Below the pieces are notes generated by a model. It did no database searches. It saw nothing but the letters and a program-made list of their open reading frames with translations, and was not told the origin of the DNA. Of a stretch of DNA of 37,735 nucleotides, positions 31,386 through 37,735 are shown piece by piece (the stretch's first letter is position 1; each line of letters opens with the position of its first letter). The stretch spans positions 1 through 37,735 of the forward strand of contig CACZVC010000002.1 of assembly GCA_902784545.1 (NCBI GenBank), in the 5' to 3' direction. Both the position numbers and the translations under genes were made by a program. This DNA is from an uncultured Ruminococcus sp. (GTDB taxonomy: Bacteria; Bacillota; Clostridia; Oscillospirales; CAG-272).

Positions 31386-33470
31386 ATGTCAAAAGCGGAA
31401 TTTTCAGAAGAACTGAAATGTTTTGTCATAAGAGGCGCGTCGCTTGACGGCAAGCGCGGATTGAAGGCGAGATTCAGCCGCTCCGCCAACACGTCCAAAG
31501 GCGACGTTTACCTCGATTCGCCGGACGGCGATCTTATCGGCGTTATAATGCTGTCGAACGGACAAGCCGAGGACGACGCGGTCTGCGGGATAGATCAGAG
31601 AAGCGGCGTACACGACTTGTATATTAAAGTCAACGGCGGCGCGGTGATATCCGACGTGGAATTATGCGATAGATCTCCTTACGAAAAAACGGAATATGTT
31701 CCCGTACCCGAGGAAAAAATAAAAGACAACGGTCACGATACGTGGGAGGCGACGGATATGCTCGGCAGAAAGGTGTTCTCCGTCGAGGACGTCGGCGCCT
31801 TCAAGCCGGACAAAAAGGTCGGTATTTTCTACTGGACGTGGCGCGAGCACGCCGTGGGACTTACGCCCGTCAACGTGTCGAAGCTGCTTGAGGAATTCCC
31901 GGCGGCGGAATACAACAGAGAACATCCGGGCTGGCAGGGCAAGAGCATACAGCCTCACTGGAACGAGCCGCGCTTCGGCTTCTACAGAAACTCCGACCCG
32001 TATATAATCCGTCACCACGCGGCGATGCTTTCCGACGCGGGCGTCGACTTTCTGCTTTTTGACTGCACGAACGGCGCGCTTTTATGGCGCGACGCCTACG
32101 AGCCGCTGTTAAAGGGCTTCCGCGAGGCGAGGGAGGACGGCATAAACGTGCCGAAGATCGCCTTTATGCTGAACTTCTGCCCGTGCGCGACGTCCGAATA
32201 TATGATACGCGCCCTGTATCAGGACCTTTACAAGCCCGGCAGATATTCCGATCTGTGGTTCATGCTCGACGGCAAGCCGATGATAATGGCTTATAAAGAA
32301 TCCCTGCCCGAAAAAGGCAGGACGGAATTTGAGACGAAAGAGCTCGACGACATCAAAAGCTTCTTCTCCTTCCGCGCCGGTCAGCCGTTATACGGCACGA
32401 AAGCCGGCGGGCCGAAGCGCCCTGATCACTGGGGCTGGCTCGAGGTCTTTCCGCAGAACAAATACGGCGAGCGCGAGGACGGCTCCTGCGAGATGATGAC
32501 GGTCGGCGTGGGGCAAAACGCGAACGACGAGCGTATCTGCACCTGCTTCAACGACAAGGACACATACGGCAGATCGTACACGAAGGAATACGGACACGCC
32601 CTGCTCGACAAAGATTCGTACAAATACGGCTACAACGTTCAGGAGCAGTGGGAGCGCGCGCTCAACGTAAGCCCCGACAACGTATTCGTAACCGGCTGGA
32701 ACGAGTGGATGATGGGCTTGTGGCACGAGCCGTGGATAAAGGATCCGAACTCCACGCAGCTTGCAATGGTCGACCAGTACGACCGCGAGCACAGCAGAGA
32801 CATAGAGCCGGACAAGGACGGTTATCTCGACACGTATTATTTGCAGCTCGCCTCGAACATACGCCGCTTCAAGGGCGCGAAGCAGCGCCAGAAGACCTCG
32901 CCCGAAAAGACGATAGGCTGTTTCAACTGCTTCGGCGACGTAACGCCTTACTACAAAGCGGACAAGGGTATGACGATACACCGCGACTGGCCGGGCTTCG
33001 CCGGATGCTATTATAAAAACGACAGCGGCAGAAACGATATAACCGGCGCGAAAATCGCCCGCGACAAGGACTTTATCTGGCTTTACGCCGAATGCTCGAA
33101 CGATATATCCGAGCCGACGGACAACTGGATGACGTTTTATATCGACGTCGACCGTGACAAAAACACCGGCTGGGAGGGCTATGATATAGTCGTCAACCGC
33201 AAGGCGCCGAAGGACGGCAAAACGTCGGTCGAAAAATACGTAAAGACCGCCGAGCCCGGCTCATACACCTGGGAGCAGATCGGCGAGGCTGAAGTAAAGG
33301 TCGACGGCAGGCGGATCATGATAAAGGTGCCGAGGGCGCTCATATCGGAAAAGAAGCTCGAATTCGAGTTCAAGATATCCGACAATATGCAGAAGCCCGA
33401 CGTTATGGACTTCTATGAGAACGGCTGCGCCGCGCCGCTCGGCAGATTCAACTATCTTTATAAGGAGTAA
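31386..33470 (+). CDS. GH99/GH71-like glycoside hydrolase with CBM-like flanks
   Basis: A 694-residue protein; the ATG at 31386 follows AAAGGAG. An N-terminal module (about 1-98) with GVHDLYIKVNGG and VELCDRSPY resembles the end of a CBM6-type domain. The catalytic-type TIM barrel (about 140-500) has VGIFYWTWREH, HWNEPRFGFYRNSDPYIIRH, DAGVDFLLFDCTNG and VTGWNEWMM, matching the GH99-like/GH71-like group (alpha-mannan-type enzymes and WbsX-like proteins). The C-terminal 160 residues (from about 530) with FIWLYAECSNDI and FYIDVDRDKNTGWEGYD resemble a CBM9 domain. There is no signal peptide although both flanking modules are typical of secreted enzymes. The gene ends 5 bp before the cyclophilin lipoprotein gene, whose ribosome binding site lies in its last codons. 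Confidence 0.82.
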   Translation: MSKAEFSEELKCFVIRGASLDGKRGLKARFSRSANTSKGDVYLDSPDGDLIGVIMLSNGQAEDDAVCGIDQRSGVHDLYIKVNGGAVISDVELCDRSPYEKTEYVPVPEEKIKDNGHDTWEATDMLGRKVFSVEDVGAFKPDKKVGIFYWTWREHAVGLTPVNVSKLLEEFPAAEYNREHPGWQGKSIQPHWNEPRFGFYRNSDPYIIRHHAAMLSDAGVDFLLFDCTNGALLWRDAYEPLLKGFREAREDGINVPKIAFMLNFCPCATSEYMIRALYQDLYKPGRYSDLWFMLDGKPMIMAYKESLPEKGRTEFETKELDDIKSFFSFRAGQPLYGTKAGGPKRPDHWGWLEVFPQNKYGEREDGSCEMMTVGVGQNANDERICTCFNDKDTYGRSYTKEYGHALLDKDSYKYGYNVQEQWERALNVSPDNVFVTGWNEWMMGLWHEPWIKDPNSTQLAMVDQYDREHSRDIEPDKDGYLDTYYLQLASNIRRFKGAKQRQKTSPEKTIGCFNCFGDVTPYYKADKGMTIHRDWPGFAGCYYKNDSGRNDITGAKIARDKDFIWLYAECSNDISEPTDNWMTFYIDVDRDKNTGWEGYDIVVNRKAPKDGKTSVEKYVKTAEPGSYTWEQIGEAEVKVDGRRIMIKVPRALISEKKLEFEFKISDNMQKPDVMDFYENGCAAPLGRFNYLYKE

Positions 33471-33475
33471 TCAAA

Positions 33476-34129
33476 GTGAAAAGACTTACCGCAATTATAT
33501 TATCTGTTTTAATGATCGCCGCGCTCGCTTCCTGCACGGTAACGCACGTCGATCCCGCCGGCACGTCGGCTGTGCCCGATACTCAGGCGAGCTTTGACGT
33601 TACGACAAAGGAAAAAGTAAATATAAAGATAGAGCTTACGGACGGCAGAGTCATGGAGGCTGAATTATACCCCGATATCGCGCCGATAACCGTACAGAAT
33701 TTCGTCGACCTCTGCACCTCGGGCTTTTACGACGGTCTCACCTTCCACCGTATCATAAAGGGCTTTATGATACAGGGCGGCGACCCGAACGGCAACGGCA
33801 CCGGCGGCTCCGGCAAGACCATAAAAGGCGAATTCTCCGCAAACGGCATCAAAAACGATCTCAAACACTCAAAGGGCGTTTTATCCATGGCGCGCCGCGG
33901 CAAGGATGCGAGCGGAAATATGAATTACGATTCCGCGACGTCGCAGTTCTTCATAGTTTCCGGCGCGGCGACGAGCGGGAACGTATCGAATCTCAACGGT
34001 CAGTACGCCGCGTTCGGCAAGCTGACGGCGGGCTACGACGTTCTGGCTCAGCTCGAATCCGTGGCGACGGACTCAAACGACAAGCCGATAGAAACCATAA
34101 CGATAAAATATATAAGAGTCATAGACTGA
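33476..34129 (+). CDS. Cyclophilin-type peptidyl-prolyl isomerase lipoprotein
   Basis: A 217-residue protein starting with GTG at 33476 behind AAGGAG. Lipobox LASC (Cys20) anchors it outside the membrane. The cyclophilin domain (about 45-215) is complete: FYDGLTFHRIIKGFMIQGGD with the catalytic Arg, the GTGGSG loop, KGVLSMAR, SQFFIVS and YAAFGKLTAGYDVL. It should speed cis-trans isomerisation of X-Pro bonds in secreted proteins. A 49-bp stretch is identical to the next gene, showing tandem duplication. It lies in the GH99-like operon. Confidence 0.93.
   Translation: MKRLTAIILSVLMIAALASCTVTHVDPAGTSAVPDTQASFDVTTKEKVNIKIELTDGRVMEAELYPDIAPITVQNFVDLCTSGFYDGLTFHRIIKGFMIQGGDPNGNGTGGSGKTIKGEFSANGIKNDLKHSKGVLSMARRGKDASGNMNYDSATSQFFIVSGAATSGNVSNLNGQYAAFGKLTAGYDVLAQLESVATDSNDKPIETITIKYIRVID
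33759..33807. repeat. 49-bp direct repeat in cyclophilin genes, copy 1
   Basis: The segment coding for GFMIQGGDPNGNGTGG is identical at the DNA level to 34282-34330 in the next gene. Confidence 0.85.
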
Positions 34130-34142
34130 AAGGAATAAAAAA

Positions 34143-35342
34143 ATGGTAGTTATTGAAATGGAAAACGGCGGGATAATGGAAATAGAGCTTTATCCCGAAA
34201 AGGCGCCTCTTACGGTCGCGAATTTTGAAAAGCTCGTCAAAAGCGGCTTTTATGACGGTCTCGGCTTTCACCGCATAATCGAGGGCTTTATGATACAGGG
34301 CGGCGACCCGAACGGCAACGGCACCGGCGGTCCCGGCTGGGAGATCAAGGGCGAATTCGCGTCGAACGGCTGGAAAAACGATCTCAAACACACGCGCGGC
34401 GTTATTTCGATGGCGCGCGCCTCCGATCCCGATTCCGCTGGCTCGCAGTTCTTCATAATGCACGAGGACGCGCCGCATCTCGACGGTCAGTACGCCGCGT
34501 TCGGCAAGCTCGTATCCGGATATGACGTACTCGACGAAATAGCGGCGGTACGCACCGGCTACCGCGACGAGCCGAGATATCCGCAGATAATGAAAAAAGT
34601 ATATATAAAAGAGGACAAAAAGGTGAAATACGGTATACAGCTGTACAGCATGAGAGATTTAGCCGAAAAGGATTTTGACGCGGCGGTCGCAAAGGCGGCG
34701 GAAATCGGCTATTCGATGATCGAATTCGCGGGCTTCTTCGGCAGAACGGCGGAGCAGGTCGTATCCCTGCTTCAAAAGAACGGTATAGAAATATTCGGCA
34801 CTCACACGGGCATTTACGATCTCGTAAACGACTTTGAAGGCACGCTGAAATTCCACAAGGCGATAGGAAACGGGAATTACATAATACCGCACCACAACAT
34901 GAGGAACAAAGCGGAGATCGACGAATTCGTCGACCTCGTAAACAAGTATCAGCCGATGCTCGAAGCCGAGGGGATAAAGCTCGGTTATCACAACCACAGC
35001 ATGGAATGGCTCCCGAACGAGGACGGTCTGATACCAAACGAGGAGCTTTTCAGGCGCACGAACATCGGCTTTGAGATAGACACCTTCTGGGCGTATAACG
35101 CCGGGCGCGATCCGGTTGAGCTTATGGAGCAGTTCAAGGACAGACTGTTATCCATCCACATCAAGGACGGCTTCAAGGGCGGACGCGGAATGCCTCTCGG
35201 CAAGGGCGAGGCGCCCGTCAAGGCGGTCTACGAAAAAGCGCTTGAGCTTGACGTTCCGATGATCGTCGAAAGCGAAACGTGCGACCCCTCCGGCGCGGAC
35301 GAGGCGCAGGTCTGCTTCGACTGTCTGAAATCGTTTGAATAA
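34143..35342 (+). CDS. Cyclophilin fused to xylose-isomerase-like TIM barrel
   Basis: One open frame of 399 residues. Residues 1-155 are a complete cytoplasmic cyclophilin (FYDGLGFHRIIEGFMIQGGD, SQFFIMHED, YAAFGKLVSGYDVLDEI). Residues 161-399 are a complete sugar-phosphate isomerase/epimerase-like TIM barrel: YGIQLYSMRD, GYSMIEFAG, FGTHTG, LGYHNHSMEW, FEIDTFWA, SIHIKDG and MIVESE, which keep the Glu/His/Asp metal ligands of the family. The join at KEDKKVKYG has a GTG (34623) with GAGGA 7 bases before it. Without the read-through this would be a normal gene start. It may therefore be a fusion, two proteins made from one frame, or a lost stop codon. The ATG at 34143 follows AAAGGA. Confidence 0.85.
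   Translation: MVVIEMENGGIMEIELYPEKAPLTVANFEKLVKSGFYDGLGFHRIIEGFMIQGGDPNGNGTGGPGWEIKGEFASNGWKNDLKHTRGVISMARASDPDSAGSQFFIMHEDAPHLDGQYAAFGKLVSGYDVLDEIAAVRTGYRDEPRYPQIMKKVYIKEDKKVKYGIQLYSMRDLAEKDFDAAVAKAAEIGYSMIEFAGFFGRTAEQVVSLLQKNGIEIFGTHTGIYDLVNDFEGTLKFHKAIGNGNYIIPHHNMRNKAEIDEFVDLVNKYQPMLEAEGIKLGYHNHSMEWLPNEDGLIPNEELFRRTNIGFEIDTFWAYNAGRDPVELMEQFKDRLLSIHIKDGFKGGRGMPLGKGEAPVKAVYEKALELDVPMIVESETCDPSGADEAQVCFDCLKSFE
34282..34330. repeat. 49-bp direct repeat in cyclophilin genes, copy 2
   Basis: Identical to 33759-33807. Confidence 0.85.
34611..34625 (+). promoter_or_regulatory. Internal ribosome binding site and GTG start within the fusion gene
   Basis: GAGGA (34611-34615), 7 bases, then GTG (34623-34625) in the fusion frame. 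Translation from here would give the TIM barrel alone (239 residues, beginning MKYGIQLYSMRD). Confidence 0.55.
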
Positions 35343-35415
35343 CAAAGCGGATATCTCAGATCACGCGGCGGCGTTTCCGTGCCGCGCGGAGTCTTATAAA
35401 ATTTCATAGCATAAA

Positions 35416-35451
35416 TATCGGCACGGAAATGAATATTTTTCCGCGCCGATA
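35416..35451. terminator. Hairpin between convergent genes, probable terminator
   Basis: TATCGGC, one A-C mismatch and CGGAAA (35416-35429) pair with TTTCCG and GCCGATA (35438-35451) around an 8-base loop. Flanking T runs are short on both strands. A further GC-rich inverted repeat (CGCGGC/GCCGCG) lies near 35364-35387. Confidence 0.55.
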
Positions 35452-35456
35452 GTGCT

Positions 35457-36098
35457 TTATTCGGTTTTGCTTATATGAAGGAAAAATATTCCGGCTTTGC
35501 CGGGGCAAAGCGCGCCGCCTTCTGCAAGGATCGCCGCCGCCGTGACCATTGCGGGCCAGAAATCAAAGACGAACGCCAAAAGCTGTGCGAGTATCTTTAA
35601 TCCGAAAACGCCGAATATCAGCCTGGACGCACTGTTCGCCTTCTCCTTCATACCGGGTCGCTCGAGCTTGACGGCAAGCTCCCTTATGCCGCCGATTATG
35701 TAGATCATTACCGCGACGTCGCACACGGACTTTACTGTATCGGACAGGTCCTGTACGAAATTGACCTTGCTGAACGAAGCGGATACGACAGACGCGGCTA
35801 TCGAAATGAACAGAAACAGCAGAGCCGAGGCGAAACTGTTTTCATCCTTTTTCGCCTGAACGACGCCGACTATCTGAAATATCGCCGCGAAAACGCCTAA
35901 AGCCGCGCCGCCTAACAACGAGCCCGCCGCGAGGAGTGCGCCGGGTACGGCTTCCTCCGGTATCCTGACGTTCGACGAGAGCTTCAGCGAAACGACGGCG
36001 GCGATACAGCCGACGAGCACGGCGACCGTGGCGATGACCATCACGATCTCCGCGATAAATATCTTTTTTACACCGTTATGAGCGTTTGGAAATCTCAT
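35457..36098 (-). CDS. Multi-pass membrane protein of unknown function
   Basis: A 213-residue protein with about five hydrophobic helices (near 14-38, 52-78, 88-106, 122-140 and 160-195). The soluble parts are short: NAHNGVKKIF at the N-terminus and KLERPGMKEKANSAS in a cytoplasmic loop. The ATG at 36098 follows GGAGACGG, and a promoter lies upstream. Small integral proteins of this shape are common in Clostridia, and I cannot assign a family. It is convergent with the fusion gene and divergent from the ECF sigma gene. Confidence 0.75.
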   Translation of the reverse strand: MRFPNAHNGVKKIFIAEIVMVIATVAVLVGCIAAVVSLKLSSNVRIPEEAVPGALLAAGSLLGGAALGVFAAIFQIVGVVQAKKDENSFASALLFLFISIAASVVSASFSKVNFVQDLSDTVKSVCDVAVMIYIIGGIRELAVKLERPGMKEKANSASRLIFGVFGLKILAQLLAFVFDFWPAMVTAAAILAEGGALCPGKAGIFFLHISKTE

Positions 36099-36126
36099 TT
36101 TTTACCGTCTCCTTTTGTTTTTTCTT

Positions 36127-36156
36127 ATTTTATCACCGTTTGCGTATTCATTTCAA
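36127..36156 (-). promoter_or_regulatory. Sigma-A promoter for the membrane protein gene
   Basis: On the minus strand: TTGAAA (36156-36151), an 18-bp spacer ending TGA and TAAAAT (36132-36127). Confidence 0.65.
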
Positions 36157-36252
36157 CGTAAAAAAGTAAACAATAAAAAAATAACCGGAATTTTGTGACG
36201 ACTGACGTTAAAACCGTTACTGTATATATGAAAGTACTTTCAGGAGAACGCT

Positions 36253-36810
36253 ATGCAGGACAAAAGCATTATAGATATGTTTTTCGACAGAGACGAGGAA
36301 GCGATAAAGCAGACGGACGAGCGGTACGGCGCGCGTCTGCGCAGTCTCGCACGCGGCGTGCTTGACAGCGCGGAGGACGCCGAGGAATGCGTGAACGACG
36401 CGTATCTGGCGGTCTGGAACAGAATACCGCCGGAAAAGCCGGAGTCGCTTTTCGCTTTTGTGTCGAAGATCGTGCGAAACACGGCTCTGACGCGCCTCCG
36501 CGACGGCTCGGCGAAAAAGCGCGGCAAAAACGTCACGGTCTGCCTCGACGGGTTATCCGACATACTGCCGTCGGGCGACGACGTTTCGGAGCGGATCGAG
36601 GCGGCGGAGCTTGCGTCGCTTATAAACGGCTTTTTACGCGCCTGCGGCGAGGACGAGCGCGATATGTTCATTCTGCGCTACTACGGCTTTATGCCGGTGT
36701 CCGACATAGCGAAAAAATACGGGTTTACACAAAGCAAGGTCAAAATGACGCTTAAACGGTGCCGCGACAGACTTAAAGCGCACCTGGAAAGGAACGGTTA
36801 CAACGTATGA
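36253..36810 (+). CDS. ECF-type sigma-70 family RNA polymerase sigma factor
   Basis: A 185-residue protein. Region sigma-2 spans about 8-85 (YGARLRSLARGVLDSAEDAEECVNDAYLAVW, here split by position: AEDAEECVNDAYLAVW is the conserved part) and sigma-4 about 118-180 (DERDMFILRYYGFMP, DIAKKYGFTQSKVKMTLKR), joined by a short linker as in ECF factors. The ATG at 36253 follows AGGAG. The stop overlaps the start of the next gene (ATGA at 36807-36810), so the two are coupled. ECF factors are usually held by a co-encoded anti-sigma and respond to envelope or other stress. The upstream region has a repeated GACG (near 36197-36207), but no clear sigma-A promoter, which would suit autoregulation. Confidence 0.92.
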   Translation: MQDKSIIDMFFDRDEEAIKQTDERYGARLRSLARGVLDSAEDAEECVNDAYLAVWNRIPPEKPESLFAFVSKIVRNTALTRLRDGSAKKRGKNVTVCLDGLSDILPSGDDVSERIEAAELASLINGFLRACGEDERDMFILRYYGFMPVSDIAKKYGFTQSKVKMTLKRCRDRLKAHLERNGYNV

Positions 36811-37735
36811 AGAATATCGATACGCTTACGGACGCCATAGGCGGAATAGACGATAAAATGATAGAAAAGGCTTATGAAAGACGTGCAAATAAAAAAAGCC
36901 GCGCCGGCGTATGGGAGATCGTCGGCATCGCCGCGTCGTTCGTTTTTATAGCGGGGTTTGCATTCTTACTCTCCCGCTTTACGGAAAAGAACGTGAATCA
37001 AGCCGCTTACGGCGGGACGGATCAGCTGCTTTACGAAAAAGACTTTACGGATTATAATACGCATAACATCGGATTCACGTCGGACGACGGCGCGCTTGAA
37101 TATGAGCTGAAGCTGATCTTGCCGTCAGACGAGCGTTTCTTCTTTAAATGCTATGCAAAGGTAATAAACAAATCCGGTAATGAGATAGAACTGCACAGGC
37201 TGCCTGATTATAATTATAATTCATTCTTTTATCTGGAAAATCTGCTCAAAAGCGCGGAATATGAGCAAACGTTTGTATACAAGGGAAACGCAAAAAAAGA
37301 AACGGTAAAGCTGAAACCGGGCGAATCGTATGAAGAGCTTTTGACGTACACAGACGGCGTAAACAAAAATATGAAAAACGATTACGTTCAATACGTGCAC
37401 GACGTTTCAGGATATCTGACAGTCACCGTAATCCTTGATCCGGAAATGTCAAGAACGTGGGGCAAGAGCTTTTACTGGTTTGAAGGCAAATATTACAAAA
37501 ACAACGGTAAAACAATAGAGATCGGCGAGGATGATTACGGATATTTCATATGTGAAGATCAAAGAGTAAAGGGGCTTGAGGGATTCATAGGCGATTCGTA
37601 TGAAGACCCGATAAGCGGTCAGCACATTGAAGTTGACGGATACGGTATATCTGAAGAGCTCATAAGTATGGAAAATCCGCCTACGCTGTATTATAAGCCG
37701 GGCGATAAGATAGATTTCATTAACGATCCGGCACA
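36807..37735 (+). CDS. Single-pass membrane protein, putative anti-sigma partner, C-terminus cut
   Basis: The ATG at 36807 overlaps the ECF stop, and the frame stays open for 309 codons to the window edge. Residues 1-35 are a short cytoplasmic part (KNIDTLTDAIGGIDDKMIEKAYERR), 36-57 a membrane helix (VGIAASFVFIAGFAFLL) and the rest is an extracellular beta-rich domain with many Tyr, Asp and Lys residues. The MIEKAYERR segment just before the membrane is typical of proteins encoded behind clostridial ECF factors. The layout suggests a membrane-tethered anti-sigma factor or sensor. The call rests on position and topology, not on a recognised domain. Base composition is visibly more AT-rich than the sigma gene. 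Confidence 0.65.
   Translation, partial: MKNIDTLTDAIGGIDDKMIEKAYERRANKKSRAGVWEIVGIAASFVFIAGFAFLLSRFTEKNVNQAAYGGTDQLLYEKDFTDYNTHNIGFTSDDGALEYELKLILPSDERFFFKCYAKVINKSGNEIELHRLPDYNYNSFFYLENLLKSAEYEQTFVYKGNAKKETVKLKPGESYEELLTYTDGVNKNMKNDYVQYVHDVSGYLTVTVILDPEMSRTWGKSFYWFEGKYYKNNGKTIEIGEDDYGYFICEDQRVKGLEGFIGDSYEDPISGQHIEVDGYGISEELISMENPPTLYYKPGDKIDFINDPA

Noticed and set aside
36193-36230. ECF autoregulation promoter before the sigma gene
   Set aside because: The GACG repeats and TATATA do not form a recognisable -35/-10 pair at proper spacing.
1-37735. tRNA, rRNA, insertion sequence, prophage or CRISPR array
   Set aside because: None was found by eye on either strand: no transposase or integrase-like proteins, no cloverleaf-like segments and no regular direct repeats.

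Overview
The window looks like part of the chromosome of a spore-forming, probably gut-associated member of the Clostridia (Firmicutes). The evidence is a clear SpoIIID, two secreted proteins ending in type I dockerins, a clostridial FeoA-FeoB fusion followed by a small Cys-rich membrane peptide, many lipobox lipoproteins with Thr/Glu-rich tethers, strong AGGAGG-type ribosome binding sites and sigma-A promoters with 17-bp spacers. No phage, insertion sequence, CRISPR, tRNA or rRNA was seen, and no stretch without a gene exceeds 300 bases.

Layout. At 1-1580 (-) lies a truncated DUF4838 lipoprotein. It is divergent from an iron-uptake unit (feoAB fusion, Cys-rich peptide) that runs on into a large GH106-like glycoside hydrolase (1790-6852, +). 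A bidirectional terminator separates this from a three-gene minus-strand unit (12110-6903): an EAL-domain c-di-GMP phosphodiesterase, then two secreted dockerin proteins (five-repeat protein; CAP/Ig-like protein). A DHH/DHHA1 phosphoesterase is divergent from the EAL gene, so the pair could together take c-di-GMP to GMP.

From 24139 down to 13522 (-) is a six-gene carbohydrate block: GH36, SGNH esterase, PHP-domain hydrolase, second GH36, sialate O-acetylesterase-like lipoprotein and a 1027-residue lipoprotein of unknown function. It has one promoter at the front and a second before the last two genes. The enzymes without signal peptides should act inside the cell and the two lipoproteins outside. 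No transporter is included.

From 24260 to 31242 are mainly housekeeping and cell-envelope genes: an STAS anti-anti-sigma-like protein, two paralogous lipoproteins built from one or two copies of the same beta-rich domain, a cytidylate kinase-like protein, a DUF4349 lipoprotein, a PC4/YdbC-like protein, a membrane protein, spoIIID, and a secreted Ig/SLH-like protein convergent with spoIIID.

From 31326 to 35342 (+) is a unit with a GH99-like enzyme flanked by CBM-like modules, a cyclophilin lipoprotein, and a cyclophilin fused in frame to a xylose-isomerase-like TIM barrel. The end holds a membrane protein (-) and an ECF sigma factor overlapping a one-TM protein that may be its anti-sigma partner and runs off the window.

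The items most worth a second look are the GH36-PHP-esterase block, the cyclophilin/TIM-barrel fusion with an internal start site, the EAL-dockerin operon with its divergent DHH gene, and the spoIIID ribosome binding site buried in a terminator hairpin. All functions are read from the sequence by eye; no database search was run.
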